From assembly GCF_002993285.1 (NCBI RefSeq), contig NZ_CP027433.1, forward strand, positions 1,922,001 to 1,986,000: 64,000 nucleotides of DNA, given 5' to 3'. The notes beneath the pieces are model-generated. The model was not told where the DNA came from. It searched no databases and worked only from the letters and a program-made list of their open reading frames with translations. The DNA comes from Gordonia iterans. GTDB lineage: Bacteria; Actinomycetota; Actinomycetes; Mycobacteriales; Mycobacteriaceae. The position numbers and the translations under genes are program-made. How positions within the stretch are numbered: position 1 is the stretch's first letter; each line of letters starts with the position of its first letter. This document shows, in pieces, positions 47,700-57,597 of the stretch.

Positions 47700-47870
47700 T
47701 TGCATCCCGCCGGGCTTCGGCGGGGTGACTTCGCGCGTCCGCGCGTCCGGCCCCACGGCCGGACACCACGGCACGATCACACGGTCCCGGGTTTCCGGGC
47801 GGATCGACCGGCGGACGCCAGGACCGGCGCCGCCCCGGCGTCCGGTGAGAACCGAGATAAAGGAATACCC
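47700..47870 (+). promoter_or_regulatory. Structured rpsB leader
   Basis: The leader contains a 7-bp hairpin (47706-47712 with 47718-47724) and a second stem TCCGGCC/GGCCGGA further down, then AAAGGA before the ATG. Leaders of rpsB-tsf are autoregulated by S2 in E. coli; a similar role here is by analogy. Confidence 0.4.
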
Positions 47871-48692
47871 ATGGCAGTCGTGACCATGCGGCAGCTGCTC
47901 GACAGCGGCGCCCACTTCGGACACCAGACCCGTCGCTGGAACCCGAAGATGAAGCGATTCATCTTCACCGACCGCAACGGCATCTACATCATCGATCTGC
48001 AGCAGACGCTGACCTACATCGATCGCGCCTACGAGTTCGTCAAGGAGACCGTCGCCCACGGCGGCACCGTGCTCTTCGTCGGCACCAAGAAGCAGGCGCA
48101 GGAGTCGATCGCCGCCGAGGCGACCCGTGTCGGGATGCCCTACGTCAACCAGCGCTGGCTGGGCGGCATGCTCACCAACTTCAACACCGTGCACAAGCGT
48201 CTCCAGCGCATGAAGGAGCTGGAGGCGATGGAGCAGACCGGTGGCTTCGAGGGTCGCACCAAGAAGGAAATCCTCATGCTCACGCGTGAGAAGAACAAGC
48301 TCGAGCGCACGCTCGGCGGCATCCGCGACATGGCCAAGGTGCCGTCGGCGCTCTGGGTGGTCGACACCAACAAGGAGCACATCGCCGTCGGCGAGGCGCG
48401 CAAGCTGAACATCCCTGTCATCGCGATCCTGGACACCAACTGCGATCCGGATCTGGTCGACTACCCGATTCCGGCCAACGACGACGCCATCCGCAGCACC
48501 GCGCTGCTGACCCGCGTCATCGCGTCGGCAGTGGCCGAGGGCGTTCAGGCCCGTGCCGGCCAGACCGCCGGCGACGCCAAGCCGGAGGCCGGCGGCGGCG
48601 AGCCCCTCGCGGAGTGGGAGCAGGAGCTCCTGGTCACCCCCGAGGTGGTCGTCGAAGAGACCGTCGTCGCCGAGGCGCCCGCCGCTGAGTGA
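47871..48692 (+). CDS. rpsB: 30S ribosomal protein S2
   Basis: 273 aa. [53 protein letters not shown] and [30 protein letters not shown] are signature blocks. The ATG at 47871 with AAAGGA is clear; upstream in-frame codons are leader. The C-terminal 50 residues are an Ala/Glu-rich acidic extension. tsf follows 61 bases later. Confidence 0.98.
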   Translation: MAVVTMRQLLDSGAHFGHQTRRWNPKMKRFIFTDRNGIYIIDLQQTLTYIDRAYEFVKETVAHGGTVLFVGTKKQAQESIAAEATRVGMPYVNQRWLGGMLTNFNTVHKRLQRMKELEAMEQTGGFEGRTKKEILMLTREKNKLERTLGGIRDMAKVPSALWVVDTNKEHIAVGEARKLNIPVIAILDTNCDPDLVDYPIPANDDAIRSTALLTRVIASAVAEGVQARAGQTAGDAKPEAGGGEPLAEWEQELLVTPEVVVEETVVAEAPAAE

Positions 48693-48753
48693 TCGCCTTT
48701 AGGCTGATCACGGCAGAACCCATCCACTTCTTTCCCGAAGGGAGTCGCCACCC

Positions 48754-49578
48754 ATGGCGAACTACACCGCGGCAGACGTCAAGCGTCTGCGCGAACTGAC
48801 CGGCTCGGGCATGCTCGACTGCAAGAACGCCCTGGCCAACAACGACGGCGACTTCGACAAGGCCGTCGAAGAGCTCCGTATCAAGGGCGCCAAGGACGTC
48901 GGCAAGCGTGCCGAACGCGCCACCGCCGAGGGCCTGGTCGCCGCTCGCGACGGCGTCATGATCGAACTGAACGCCGAGACCGACTTCGTCGCGAAGAACG
49001 ACGAGTTCCAGACGCTGGCCGACGACGTCCTGGGTGCGGCCGTCGCGCTGCGTTCCAACGACGTCGATGCCCTGCTCGCCGCACCGCTGGGCGACGGCAC
49101 CGTCGCCTCCGCGGTCGAGGGTCTTTCGGCGAAGATCGGCGAGAAGCTGGTTCTGCGCCGTGTCGCCTCGTACGACGGTCCCGTCGCGGTCTACCTGCAC
49201 AAGCGCGCCTCGGATCTGCCGCCGAGCGTCGGCGTTCTGGTTTCGTACACCGGTGAGGGCGAGACCGCCGCCGAGGCCGCGCGCGGCGCAGCCATGCAGG
49301 TCGCCGCGCTCAAGGCCAAGTACGCCTCGCGTGAGGACGTGCCCGCCGACGTCGTCGCCGACGAGCGCCGCATCGCCGAGGAGACCGCCAAGGCCGAGGG
49401 CAAGCCCGAGCAGGCGCTGCCCAAGATCGTCGAAGGCCGCGTCAACGGCTTCTACAAGGACGTGGTCCTGGTGGATCAGCCGTCGGTCACCGACTCCAAG
49501 AAGACCGTGAAGCAGATCTTGGACGAGGCCGGCGCCTCCGTCGTCGGGTTCACCCGCTTCGAGGTCGGCCAGGCCTGA
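48754..49578 (+). CDS. tsf: Elongation factor Ts
   Basis: 274 aa guanine-exchange factor for EF-Tu. [27 protein letters not shown] and [15 protein letters not shown] are the family signatures; the C-terminal core ([28 protein letters not shown]) is complete. A large hairpin follows. Confidence 0.98.
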   Translation: MANYTAADVKRLRELTGSGMLDCKNALANNDGDFDKAVEELRIKGAKDVGKRAERATAEGLVAARDGVMIELNAETDFVAKNDEFQTLADDVLGAAVALRSNDVDALLAAPLGDGTVASAVEGLSAKIGEKLVLRRVASYDGPVAVYLHKRASDLPPSVGVLVSYTGEGETAAEAARGAAMQVAALKAKYASREDVPADVVADERRIAEETAKAEGKPEQALPKIVEGRVNGFYKDVVLVDQPSVTDSKKTVKQILDEAGASVVGFTRFEVGQA

Positions 49579-49630
49579 CCGCCCGGTTCGACGCCGGACG
49601 GGTCTGACCCCGTCGACCTCCGGCCCTGAC

Positions 49631-49715
49631 CTCCGGCCCCGGCCCTTCGCCGCATTCCGCTCGCTGAGCGTCGTGCGCTTCGCTCCCCAGCGAAGTCGAA
49701 GGGCCGGGGCCGGAG
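49631..49715 (+). repeat. Long inverted repeat with structured loop after tsf
   Basis: Bases 49631-49649 and 49697-49715 form a perfect 19-bp stem. The 47-nt loop has its own CTTCGCT/AGCGAAG stem (49678-49695 region) and a CGCTC/GAGCG stem. It would terminate tsf mRNA, but it is far larger than the other terminators here and shares words with the repeat at 19390, so it may be a repetitive extragenic element. Confidence 0.65.
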
Positions 49716-49738
49716 TGCTTTCGCGGCCGGAGCACCAC

Positions 49739-49744
49739 TATGAT
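49739..49744 (+). promoter_or_regulatory. Candidate -10 of pyrH
   Basis: TATGAT is a strong -10 hexamer 56 bases before the pyrH ATG. The -35 (TGCTTT, 17-bp spacing) is weak. Confidence 0.4.
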
Positions 49745-49800
49745 CAGGAGAGTTTGGCCGTCGGACGGGCCGGACCGCAGACCAGCAGCGAAGGGGCACG

Positions 49801-50535
49801 ATGACGGAGTCGCAGACACCTGTACGGCGCGAAGGATTCAGCAGGGTGCTGCTGAAACTCGGCGGTGAGATGTTCGGCGGCGGATCCGTGGGCCTGGACC
49901 CCGATGTGCTGGGCACGGTGGCCGACCAGATCGCCGAGGTCGTCGCGGGCGGCGTCCAGATCGGCATCGTGATCGGCGGCGGCAACTTCTTCCGCGGCGC
50001 GGAACTGCAGCAGCGCGGCCTGGACCGCGCCCGCTCGGATTACATGGGCATGCTCGGGACCGTGATGAACTGCCTTGCGCTGCAAGACTTCCTGGAGAAG
50101 CGTGGGATCGACACCCGTGTCCAGACGGCTATCACCATGGGTCAGGTCGCCGAGCCGTACCTTCCGCTGCGTGCCGTCCGTCACCTCGAGAAGGGACGCG
50201 TGGTGATCTTCGGGGCGGGCATGGGCATGCCGTATTTCTCCACCGACACCACGGCCGCTCAGCGCGCGCTGGAGATCAAGGCCGAAGCAGTGCTGATGGC
50301 CAAGGCCGTCGACGGTGTCTATTCCGCCGATCCGCGCATCGACCCGGAGGCCGAGCTGTACCGCGAGATCACCCATCGCGAGGTGCTGGAGAAGGAGCTG
50401 AAGGTGGCCGACGCGACCGCGTTCTCGCTCTGCATGGACAACAACATGCCGATTCTGGTGTTCAATCTTCTCCAGCGGGGCAACATCGCCCGCGCCGTCG
50501 CGGGGGAGAGCATCGGCACGCTCGTTTCCTCGTGA
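49801..50535 (+). CDS. pyrH: UMP kinase
   Basis: 244 aa amino-acid-kinase-fold enzyme phosphorylating UMP to [76 protein letters not shown] and [12 protein letters not shown] are diagnostic. It precedes frr in the usual bacterial order. Confidence 0.97.
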   Translation: MTESQTPVRREGFSRVLLKLGGEMFGGGSVGLDPDVLGTVADQIAEVVAGGVQIGIVIGGGNFFRGAELQQRGLDRARSDYMGMLGTVMNCLALQDFLEKRGIDTRVQTAITMGQVAEPYLPLRAVRHLEKGRVVIFGAGMGMPYFSTDTTAAQRALEIKAEAVLMAKAVDGVYSADPRIDPEAELYREITHREVLEKELKVADATAFSLCMDNNMPILVFNLLQRGNIARAVAGESIGTLVSS

Positions 50536-50613
50536 CCTCGGTCCCGTCGGGCCGTGCCCGACCCGAACCATCCACCCATTCAGACGTGAACCACCAGCGA
50601 TAGGACCTTGACG

Positions 50614-51171
50614 ATGATCGACGAAACCCTGCTCGACGCCGAGGAGAAGATGGAGAAGGCCGTCGCCCATCTGCGCGACGACATGGCTTCGGTCCGGACC
50701 GGCCGCGCGAACCCGGCGATGTTCCACAAGGTGATGGTGGAGTACTACGGTGCGCCGACGCCGATCACTCAGGTGTCGAGCATCAACGCGCCGGAGCCGC
50801 GACTGGTGGTCATCAAGCCGTACGAGCAGTCGATCCTCGGCGACGTCGAGACCGCGATCCGCAACTCCGATCTCGGTGTGAACCCGACCAACGACGGCAA
50901 CGTGATCCGCGTGGCCATTCCGCAGCTCACCGAGGAACGACGCCGGGAGCTCGGCAAGCAGGCCCGCGGCAAGGGCGAGGACGCCAAGATCGCCATCCGC
51001 AACATCCGCCGCAAGGGCGTCGAGGAACTGCATCGGATCCAGAAGGACGGCGAGGCCGGCGAGGACGAGGTGAAGCGTGCGGAGAAGGAACTGCAGGCCA
51101 CCACCGACAGCTACACGCACCAGGTCGACGAACTGGTGAAGCACAAAGAAGCCGAGCTGCTCGAAGTATGA
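50614..51171 (+). CDS. frr: Ribosome recycling factor
   Basis: 185 aa, the exact family length, splitting ribosomes after termination with [40 protein letters not shown] is typical. The ATG at 50614 with TAGGA eight bases upstream is preferred to a TTG two codons earlier. Four-base overlap with cdsA. Confidence 0.97.
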   Translation: MIDETLLDAEEKMEKAVAHLRDDMASVRTGRANPAMFHKVMVEYYGAPTPITQVSSINAPEPRLVVIKPYEQSILGDVETAIRNSDLGVNPTNDGNVIRVAIPQLTEERRRELGKQARGKGEDAKIAIRNIRRKGVEELHRIQKDGEAGEDEVKRAEKELQATTDSYTHQVDELVKHKEAELLEV

Positions 51172-52028
51172 CCACCGACTCGCAGCCCACGGCGTCCAAG
51201 GCCGGACGCAACCTTCCGGCGGCCATCGGCGTGGGCGTGGCGCTGGGCGCCGGCCTCATCGCCGTGCTGGCGTTGGTTCCGCGTGTCTGGTTCGGCGTCG
51301 TCGCTGTGGCGATCGCCGTCGCGACGTGGGAGGTGGCCAAGCGGCTGCGAGAGGGCGACCGTCATGTCGCATTGATCCCGCTGCTGGTGGGCGGTCAGGC
51401 GATCGTGTGGTCGACGTGGCCGTGGGGATTGCCTGGTGCTCTGGTGGCCTTCGCCGCCACCGCGCTGACGATCCTCGCGTGGAAGCTGTTCTCCCAGGGA
51501 CTCTCGGCTGCCCCGCACGAGTACACCAGGGACACCTCCCTCTCACTGCTCGTGCTGGCGTGGATCCCGCTGATGGCGGTGTTCGCCGTCGACATGGTGC
51601 AGCAGGGCGTCGGCGACGACCCGGGCGGGGGACGCTATCGCGTCTTCACCTTCCTGATCGTGCTCGTCTGCTCGGACGTGGGCGGATACACCGCGGGAGT
51701 GCTGTTCGGCAAGCATCCGATGGTTCCGGCGATCAGCCCGAAGAAGTCGTGGGAAGGCCTGGGCGGATCGCTGGTCTTCGCCACCGTCGGCGCGGTCGCC
51801 TGCGCGCACTGGCTCCTCGGCACGCACTGGTGGGTCGGCCTGGTCCTGGGCCCGGTCCTCGTGGTCGTCGGCACGGGCGGTGATCTAGTCGAGTCCCAGG
51901 TCAAGCGCGATCTCGGCATCAAGGACATGGGCACGCTGCTGCCGGGCCACGGCGGCATCATGGATCGGATCGATTCGCTGCTGCCGGGTGCGTTCGTCAC
52001 CTGGTGCGTGCTGACCGCATTGTTGTGA
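51168..52028 (+). CDS. cdsA: Phosphatidate cytidylyltransferase
   Basis: 286 aa, membrane enzyme making CDP-diacylglycerol. About eight membrane helices. The CdsA signature [28 protein letters not shown] is complete. Start overlaps the frr stop. A small hairpin follows before the convergent LapA-like gene. Confidence 0.96.
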   Translation: MTTDSQPTASKAGRNLPAAIGVGVALGAGLIAVLALVPRVWFGVVAVAIAVATWEVAKRLREGDRHVALIPLLVGGQAIVWSTWPWGLPGALVAFAATALTILAWKLFSQGLSAAPHEYTRDTSLSLLVLAWIPLMAVFAVDMVQQGVGDDPGGGRYRVFTFLIVLVCSDVGGYTAGVLFGKHPMVPAISPKKSWEGLGGSLVFATVGAVACAHWLLGTHWWVGLVLGPVLVVVGTGGDLVESQVKRDLGIKDMGTLLPGHGGIMDRIDSLLPGAFVTWCVLTALL

Positions 52029-52029
52029 G

Positions 52030-52048
52030 CGACTCCTGACTGGAGTCG
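52030..52048 (+). terminator. Hairpin after cdsA
   Basis: CGACTCC-TGACT-GGAGTCG is a 7-bp perfect stem with 5-nt loop directly after the cdsA stop. Confidence 0.5.
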
Positions 52049-52077
52049 TGTGCCTCGTTGATCGAGCGGAGTCGAGA

Positions 52078-52488
52078 TCACCCTCGCTCGGCGGCCCGGC
52101 GCGCCTGATCGACCTTGGTGAGGGCCCGGCGCAGCTGCAGCATGCGGGCCGTGGTGACGGCGAGCGTGAGGATCGCGCCCAGGATGGCGGCGATCAGCAG
52201 GCTCACGCCGACCGGGAGTTCCACCTTCCAGAAGAACAGGTCGATCTCCTGCGAGCCCTGGTTCCGCAGAATGAACACCAGCAGCAGGATCAGTACGACG
52301 ATGCCGAGCACCCAGCCGACATAAGTCGCCCGGGACCGCGTGTGGGCTACTTTGCGCACCTGTTGCCGAGCCTCGCTGAGCGCCTGGCGTTCACGGTTCG
52401 GCGCCTCGTCGGCCGGCACCGGCACCGGCACCGGCTCGGGCGTCGGGGGAACGGCCTCGCCGTCATCGTGCGGTTCTGGTGTGCTCAT
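52078..52488 (-). CDS. LapA/DUF1049-like membrane protein
   Basis: 136 aa. A Pro/Glu-rich N-terminus (1-30), a basic segment, then two membrane helices (about 57-77 and 90-113; [20 protein letters not shown] and [17 protein letters not shown]) and a charged C-terminal helix, the layout of LapA/DUF1049 proteins. [14 protein letters not shown] is the typical loop. A GATGAT (minus strand 52500-52495) six bases before the ATG suggests a leaderless mRNA. Divergent from rlmN, only 31 bases away. Confidence 0.85.
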   Translation of the reverse strand: MSTPEPHDDGEAVPPTPEPVPVPVPADEAPNRERQALSEARQQVRKVAHTRSRATYVGWVLGIVVLILLLVFILRNQGSQEIDLFFWKVELPVGVSLLIAAILGAILTLAVTTARMLQLRRALTKVDQARRAAERG

Positions 52489-52506
52489 CGGCCCATCATC
52501 GCATGA

Positions 52507-52512
52507 GAGAAT
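52507..52512 (+). promoter_or_regulatory. Leaderless -10 of rlmN
   Basis: GAGAAT ends seven bases before the GTG at 52520 and overlaps the in-frame ATG at 52511, which makes the GTG the likelier start. Confidence 0.5.
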
Positions 52513-52519
52513 GGTGGGC

Positions 52520-53626
52520 GTGAGCAGCCTTCCCCTCGTTTTCTCCGCGCCCAAGCGCGGCAAACCGCCGACGCACTTCGCCGACCTCGACGAGGCCGGA
52601 CGGATCGCGGCGGCGGCCGACCTCGGCTTGCCGAAGTTCCGGGCCAATCAGCTGGCCAAGCAGTACTACGGCCGGCTCAACGCCGACGCCGCCGAAATGA
52701 CCGACCTGCCCGCCGGGATCCGGGACGACGTCGGCGCCGCACTCTTTCCCCCGCTGATGACTCCGGTCCGGCACATCTCGTGCGACGAGGGAACCACCCG
52801 CAAGACGCTGTGGCGTCTGCACGACGGCACTCTCCTGGAATCCGTGCTCATGCGGTATCCGGATCGCAATACGCTGTGCATCTCGTCACAAGCCGGCTGC
52901 GGCATGGCGTGCCCGTTCTGTGCCACCGGACAGGGCGGACTCGACCGCAACCTCTCGACCGCCGAGATCGTCGACCAGGTGCGGGCGGCGGCGCGGGCTC
53001 TGCGCGACGGCGAGGTGGGTGAGCCCGGGAGGCTCTCGAACGTGGTCTTCATGGGCATGGGGGAGCCGCTGGCCAATTACAAGCGGGTGGTCGACGCGGT
53101 CCGCAAGATCACGTCGCCGGAACCGAACGGTCTGGGGATCTCGGCGCGCTCGGTGACGGTCTCGACGGTGGGCCTGGCCCCGGCGATCCGGAAGCTCGCC
53201 GACGAGGGGATCCCGGTGACTCTGGCGGTCTCGCTGCACACCCCCGACGACGAACTGCGCGACACGCTGGTCCCGGTGAACAACCGCTGGTCGGTGCAGG
53301 AGGTGCTCGACGCCGCACGCTACTACGCCGACACGACCGGGCGCCGGGTCTCCATCGAGTACGCGCTCATCAAGAACGTGAACGATCAACCTTGGCGCGC
53401 CGACCTGCTCGGCAAGAAGCTGCGTGCGGCGTTGGGCTCGATGGTGCACGTGAACCTGATCCCGTTGAATCCGACTCCCGGGTCACAGTGGGATGCCAGT
53501 CCGAAAGACGTCGAGCGCGAGTTCGTGCGGCGCGTGCGCGAGCAGGGTGTCTCGTGCACGGTGCGAGACACCCGCGGCCAGGAGATCGCGGCCGCGTGCG
53601 GTCAGCTGGCCGCTGAGGAGGGGTAG
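52520..53626 (+). CDS. rlmN: 23S rRNA/tRNA adenine-C2 methyltransferase RlmN
   Basis: Radical SAM methylase, 368 aa, that modifies A2503 of 23S rRNA and A37 of some tRNAs. The [4Fe-4S] motif is C127-x3-C131-x2-C134 (CGMACPFC). [35 protein letters not shown] and [12 protein letters not shown] are typical; the C-terminal [18 protein letters not shown] contains the methyl-carrying cysteine. The last 29 bases of the gene are duplicated downstream. Confidence 0.96.
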   Translation: MSSLPLVFSAPKRGKPPTHFADLDEAGRIAAAADLGLPKFRANQLAKQYYGRLNADAAEMTDLPAGIRDDVGAALFPPLMTPVRHISCDEGTTRKTLWRLHDGTLLESVLMRYPDRNTLCISSQAGCGMACPFCATGQGGLDRNLSTAEIVDQVRAAARALRDGEVGEPGRLSNVVFMGMGEPLANYKRVVDAVRKITSPEPNGLGISARSVTVSTVGLAPAIRKLADEGIPVTLAVSLHTPDDELRDTLVPVNNRWSVQEVLDAARYYADTTGRRVSIEYALIKNVNDQPWRADLLGKKLRAALGSMVHVNLIPLNPTPGSQWDASPKDVEREFVRRVREQGVSCTVRDTRGQEIAAACGQLAAEEG

Positions 53627-53695
53627 CTCGAGTCAGCTGTCCGTCACGCGGTGAAGGAGTGTGACAGCGTGCGGTCAGCTGGCCGCTGAGGAGGG
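53594..53695 (+). repeat. Duplicated 3' end of rlmN
   Basis: The 29-bp stretch at 53594-53622 (end of rlmN) recurs exactly at 53667-53695, 73 bp further on. The 44 bases between the copies are unrelated. This looks like a local tandem duplication with partial decay. Confidence 0.8.
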
Positions 53696-53702
53696 CTGAT
53701 GC

Positions 53703-53740
53703 GCGCAGCCGCCCCGGTGGGAGTTCCGGGGCGGCTGCGC
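53703..53740. terminator. Bidirectional terminator, rlmN / DUF2631
   Basis: A 13-bp perfect stem (53703-53715 with 53728-53740, 12-nt loop) lies between the convergent genes and can end both transcripts. Confidence 0.75.
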
Positions 53741-53761
53741 GTCGTCGTACGGGTCAGCGGG

Positions 53762-54034
53762 CTACTTGCCGCCTCGCTTCCACTCGTTCTTCTTCGGGCG
53801 GAGCTTGTAGATCGGGTAGGCGATCAGTACGACGCCGAAGATGATGAGCCAGATGTCTTCGACGTGGCCGACGTGGTTGCCGACGAGCATGCCGAACATG
53901 ATCAGGCCGCTGATGAACGAAGCGATCGCGTAGGTGCGCGGAGCGGTGCCCGACCAGCCGAAACGCGCCGAGGGCGCTTCCGGATCCTCGCGAACCCAGC
54001 CGGTATCGATGTGATCGACCTCGGTGCTTGCCAC
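53762..54034 (-). CDS. DUF2631 membrane protein
   Basis: 90 aa, actinobacterial DUF2631 (Rv2876-like). Two membrane helices (about 34-53 and 60-77; YAIASFISGLIMFGMLVGNH, IWLIIFGVVLIAYPIYKL) and a basic C-terminus (RPKKNEWKRGGK). Function unknown. It lies between rlmN and dxr as in mycobacteria. Confidence 0.85.
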   Translation of the reverse strand: MASTEVDHIDTGWVREDPEAPSARFGWSGTAPRTYAIASFISGLIMFGMLVGNHVGHVEDIWLIIFGVVLIAYPIYKLRPKKNEWKRGGK

Positions 54035-54127
54035 TTGAGTACTCCTCGGTGTCGGGGTCAGGCTCGGCTACCGATGTATGACGACCGGTAGTAGCTAGGG
54101 CTACAGCATAACCCGATGCCGGTGCGC

Positions 54128-54133
54128 GACAAT
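54128..54133 (+). promoter_or_regulatory. Leaderless -10 of dxr
   Basis: GACAAT ends seven bases before the GTG at 54141 and overlaps an in-frame ATG (54132), favouring the GTG start. Confidence 0.5.
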
Positions 54134-54140
54134 GACCGGT

Positions 54141-55334
54141 GTGACCACACGTGTTGATTCGGCCCGCTCGCCTCGTTCCCGGCGCCGGGTGCTGATTCTG
54201 GGTTCGACGGGTTCCATCGGTACGCAGGCCCTGGAGGTGATCGCCGAGCACCCTGAGCGCTTCGAGACGGTCGGCCTCGGCGCGGGCGGGGGCAACCTCG
54301 ATCTGCTGGCCGCTCAGGCGGCCGCCACCGGTCTGGGCGCCGGCGCGATCGCGGTGGCCGACGCCGCGGGAGCAGAGGCGATGTCGGAGCGGTTGGGCGG
54401 TCGCGTCTTAGGCGGCGACGACGCGATGGTGCGGCTGATCGAGGAGACCGAGGCGGACGTGGTGCTCAACGGGGTGGTCGGCTCGATCGGCCTGCGCCCG
54501 AGCGTGGCGGCGCTGAAGAGCGGTGCACGACTGGCGCTGGCGAACAAGGAGTCGCTGGTGGCCGGCGGCTCGCTGGTGACCGGCGCGGCGGCGCCCGGGC
54601 AGATCGTGCCGGTGGACTCCGAGCACTCGGCCATCGCGCAGTGCCTGCGCGGCGGCACCGCGCAGGAGGTGGACAGGCTGGTACTGACCGCGTCGGGCGG
54701 ACCGTTCCGGGGCTGGACGGCCGAGCAGGTGCGGACGGTGACTCCGGAGCAGGCGGGCCGGCATCCGACGTGGTCGATGGGTCCGATGATCACCCTGAAC
54801 TCAGCGACGCTGGTCAACAAGGCGCTCGAGGTGATCGAGGCGCACCTGCTGTTCGACGTGCCGTACGACCGCATCGACGTGACGGTCCACCCCCAGTCGA
54901 TCGTGCACTCGATGGTGACGTTCGTCGACGGAGCCACCATCGCCAAGGCCTCGCCGCCCTCGATGAAGCTGCCGATCGCCCTCGCGCTCGGCTGGCCGGA
55001 GCGGGTCCCCGGTTCCTCTGTCGCCTGCGACTTCTCCGCGGCCGCGGAGTGGACGTTCGAGCCGGTGGACGAGGACGTGTTCCCGGCGATCCGGGTGGCC
55101 CGGCAGGCCGGGGAGGGCGGCGGGTGTCTGACCGCGATCTACAACGCGGCCAACGAGGTGGCCGCCGACGGGTTCTTCGCAGGAGCGATCGGCTTTCCGG
55201 ACATCGTCGCGATCATCGCGCAGGTGCTGGAGCAGGCGGACTCCTGGACGTCGCCGCCCGGTACTGTGGAGGAGGTATTGGCTGCCGACGCCTGGGCGCG
55301 GGAGCGGGCAGCAGCGCTGGTGAGCGCACGATAG
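54141..55334 (+). CDS. dxr: 1-deoxy-D-xylulose 5-phosphate reductoisomerase
   Basis: 397 aa from the preferred GTG (ATG at 54132 adds three residues). Second step of the MEP isoprenoid pathway and the target of fosmidomycin. NADPH site [17 protein letters not shown]; catalytic region [63 protein letters not shown] and [14 protein letters not shown] are complete. The protease gene rip1 follows 16 bases later. Confidence 0.97.
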   Translation: MTTRVDSARSPRSRRRVLILGSTGSIGTQALEVIAEHPERFETVGLGAGGGNLDLLAAQAAATGLGAGAIAVADAAGAEAMSERLGGRVLGGDDAMVRLIEETEADVVLNGVVGSIGLRPSVAALKSGARLALANKESLVAGGSLVTGAAAPGQIVPVDSEHSAIAQCLRGGTAQEVDRLVLTASGGPFRGWTAEQVRTVTPEQAGRHPTWSMGPMITLNSATLVNKALEVIEAHLLFDVPYDRIDVTVHPQSIVHSMVTFVDGATIAKASPPSMKLPIALALGWPERVPGSSVACDFSAAAEWTFEPVDEDVFPAIRVARQAGEGGGCLTAIYNAANEVAADGFFAGAIGFPDIVAIIAQVLEQADSWTSPPGTVEEVLAADAWARERAAALVSAR

Positions 55335-55350
55335 ACGAGGCGAGTACGAC

Positions 55351-56589
55351 GTGAGTTTTGTTCTCGGGGTGGTGCTGTTCGCACTGGCCCTGCTGATCTC
55401 CATCGCGTGGCACGAGTGCGGCCACATGTGGGCGGCGCAGGCCACCGGCATGAAGGTGCGCCGCTACTTCGTCGGTTTCGGGCCCACCCTCTGGTCGACC
55501 CGGCGGACGTCGACCCGGAAGGGCCTGACGGCGGGGGACGAGACCGAGTACGGCGTCAAGGCGATTCCACTCGGCGGTTTCTGCGACATCGCCGGGATGA
55601 CCCCGCACGAGGACCTGACCGACGCCGATCGCGAGCGGGCCATGTACCGCCAGCCCACCTGGAAGCGGCTCGTCGTGCTGTTCGCCGGCCCGGCGCAGAA
55701 CTTCCTCCTCGGGTTCGTGCTGGTGATCCTCGTCGGTCTCACGTGGGGCCTGCCGATCCTGGGGGACAAGCCGGTCTATGCCACCGAGATCAGCTGCGTC
55801 GCGCCGTCGACGGATGCGAACGGCAAACCGGTCGACTGCACCGGACCGGCGCCGGCCGCAGCGGCCGGGTTGCGCTCGGGTGACCAGATCCTGGCTGTCG
55901 ACGGTCAAACGGTGAGCGGATCGTCGGACCTGATCGGGAAGGTGCAGCAGAGCGACGGCCAGGTGCAGCTGACCGTCGAGCGCGACGGCGCCCGGCAGGA
56001 GCTGACGGTGCCGGTGACTCAGGTCCAGCGCATGACGAGGAATCCGGACGAGACGCTGTCGCCGGTGACCGTCGGTGCGATCGGCGTCGGCCTGGACCAG
56101 CAGAACGTGCGCGAGTACGGTCCGGCGGGAATCTGGGCGGGCGCGGCGAGCTTCACCGGCGACATGTTCGTGGAGACGTGGAACGCACTCGTCTCGCTGC
56201 CGTCCAAGGTGGGCAAGCTGTGGACGGCGGTCACCGGCGGCGAGCGCGCCATAGACACCCCGGTGAGTGTCTGGGGTGCGTCGGTCATCGGCGGCGACGC
56301 CGTCGACCGCGGCTACTGGGACGTCTTCTTCCTGCTGCTGATCAGCGTGAACTTCTTCCTGGGCGCGTTCAACCTGGTTCCGCTCCTGCCGCTGGACGGC
56401 GGTCACATGGCCGTCGCGATCTACGAGAAGGCCCGGAACTCCGTGCGCCGGCTGTTCGGCAAGACCGCGGCCGGACCCGTCGACTACTTCAAGCTGCTGC
56501 CGCTGACCTACGGCGTGGTGGCGGTGATGGCGGCCTTCATGGTGCTCACCCTGACCGCCGACATCATCAACCCGATCAAGGTCTTCTGA
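55351..56589 (+). CDS. rip1: Site-2 protease, M50 family (Rip1/RseP-like)
   Basis: 412 aa intramembrane zinc protease that cuts anti-sigma factors and other membrane substrates. The HExxH motif is H21-E22-C-G-H25 in the first membrane helix; a PDZ domain (about 150-230) contains AAAAGLRSGDQILAVDGQTVSG; the LDG motif is NLVPLLPLDGGH near 345. Four membrane helices. The dxr-rip1 pair is standard, but the next gene is not ispG as in mycobacteria. Confidence 0.94.
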   Translation: MSFVLGVVLFALALLISIAWHECGHMWAAQATGMKVRRYFVGFGPTLWSTRRTSTRKGLTAGDETEYGVKAIPLGGFCDIAGMTPHEDLTDADRERAMYRQPTWKRLVVLFAGPAQNFLLGFVLVILVGLTWGLPILGDKPVYATEISCVAPSTDANGKPVDCTGPAPAAAAGLRSGDQILAVDGQTVSGSSDLIGKVQQSDGQVQLTVERDGARQELTVPVTQVQRMTRNPDETLSPVTVGAIGVGLDQQNVREYGPAGIWAGAASFTGDMFVETWNALVSLPSKVGKLWTAVTGGERAIDTPVSVWGASVIGGDAVDRGYWDVFFLLLISVNFFLGAFNLVPLLPLDGGHMAVAIYEKARNSVRRLFGKTAAGPVDYFKLLPLTYGVVAVMAAFMVLTLTADIINPIKVF

Positions 56590-56643
56590 CACCGTCCGGC
56601 GACCGTTCCGGTAAGAATCACCAGCACCGTCCGGCACCGCATC

Positions 56644-56677
56644 TCCGGGCATGGAGGAACCTCCAAGGAGGCCCGGA
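56644..56677 (+). terminator. Hairpin cluster after rip1
   Basis: TCCGGGC/GCCCGGA (56644-56650 with 56671-56677) encloses GGAGG and CTCC...GGAG stems. It probably ends the dxr-rip1 transcript. Confidence 0.5.
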
Positions 56678-56684
56678 ATCCGAT

Positions 56685-56726
56685 ACAGATCTGTCCCTGG
56701 CGGCCACATCGGCGTAACAGATCGGT
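56685..56726. promoter_or_regulatory. Paired ACAGATC motifs, candidate operator of purine operon
   Basis: The palindrome ACAGATCTGT (56685-56694) and the related ACAGATCGGT (56717-56726) lie 32 bp apart, about three helical turns, before the xanthine dehydrogenase operon. They may bind a purine-responsive repressor; no regulator gene lies in the window. Confidence 0.4.
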
Positions 56727-56751
56727 GACAAATCCTGGGTGTGCTTGACCC

Positions 56752-57597
56752 ATGGATCTGTACGACGTTCAGGGCTACCGCGTGGCCCGGCGACGGAGCG
56801 ACCTCGCGCTGGCCCCGGGCGAGGCGATCGTGGCCGGCGGCACCTGGATGTTCTCGGAGCCGCAGCCGTCGATCACCGGGCTGGTGGACGTGACGGGCCT
56901 GGACTGGACACCGATCGAGGAACTGGGCGACGGCCTGCGGATCGCCGCCACCTGTACCATCGCCGATCTGGTCGCGCTGCCGCCGCGTCCGCAGTGGCCG
57001 GCCCAGCGATTGTTCGCCGACTGTGCGGACGCGCTGCTGGCGTCGTTCAAGATCTGGAACACCGCCACCGTCGGTGGCAACGTCTGCCGTTCCTTCGCCG
57101 CGGCGTCGATGGTCTCGCTGGCTGTCGCGCTGGACGGCACCGCACTGATCTGGACGCCGGGCGGCGGCGCGCGACGGCTGCCGGTCGCCGCGCTGGTCAC
57201 CGGGAACGGACGTAACGAGCTGGCGCCGGGCGAGGTCCTCCGGGCGATCGATCTGCCCGGCTACGCGCTGCGCGGGCGGGCGGCGATGCGCAAGATCGCC
57301 CTCGCCGAACTCGGGCGCTCCGGTGCGGTGGTGACCGGTCGCCGCGACCCGGGCGGAGCCTTGACCTTCGGGATCACCGCGGCGACGGTCGCTCCGCGCG
57401 TGCTGCGCTACCGGTACCCGCCGGCCGCCGCGACGCTGGTCGCCGACGCCGAAGCGCTGGAGGGGTACTACACCGATCCGCTGGGCTCCGCGGACTGGCG
57501 GCGCGCGGTGGCCGGGGTGCTGGCGGCGGAGATCCTGGACGAGCTGACCGACGGCGCCGCCGTGGACGAGGACGAGATCGTCGGCGGGGTCGCGTGA
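56752..57597 (+). CDS. Xanthine dehydrogenase FAD-binding subunit
   Basis: 281 aa, FAD domain of the xanthine dehydrogenase/CO-dehydrogenase-M family. MDLYDVQGYRVARRRSDLAL is followed by the FAD site IVAGGTWMF; KIWNTATVGGNVCRSFAAASM matches the T-x-G-G-N motif, and AMRKIALAELGRSGAVV is typical of the C-terminal part. It passes electrons from the Mo/Fe-S subunit to NAD+. Its stop overlaps the next start (4 bases). Confidence 0.92.
   Translation: MDLYDVQGYRVARRRSDLALAPGEAIVAGGTWMFSEPQPSITGLVDVTGLDWTPIEELGDGLRIAATCTIADLVALPPRPQWPAQRLFADCADALLASFKIWNTATVGGNVCRSFAAASMVSLAVALDGTALIWTPGGGARRLPVAALVTGNGRNELAPGEVLRAIDLPGYALRGRAAMRKIALAELGRSGAVVTGRRDPGGALTFGITAATVAPRVLRYRYPPAAATLVADAEALEGYYTDPLGSADWRRAVAGVLAAEILDELTDGAAVDEDEIVGGVA

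Noticed and set aside
56644..56751. Purine riboswitch before the xanthine dehydrogenase operon
   Set aside because: No three-way junction core or conserved purine-riboswitch loop bases are seen; the hairpin fits a terminator for dxr-rip1 better.
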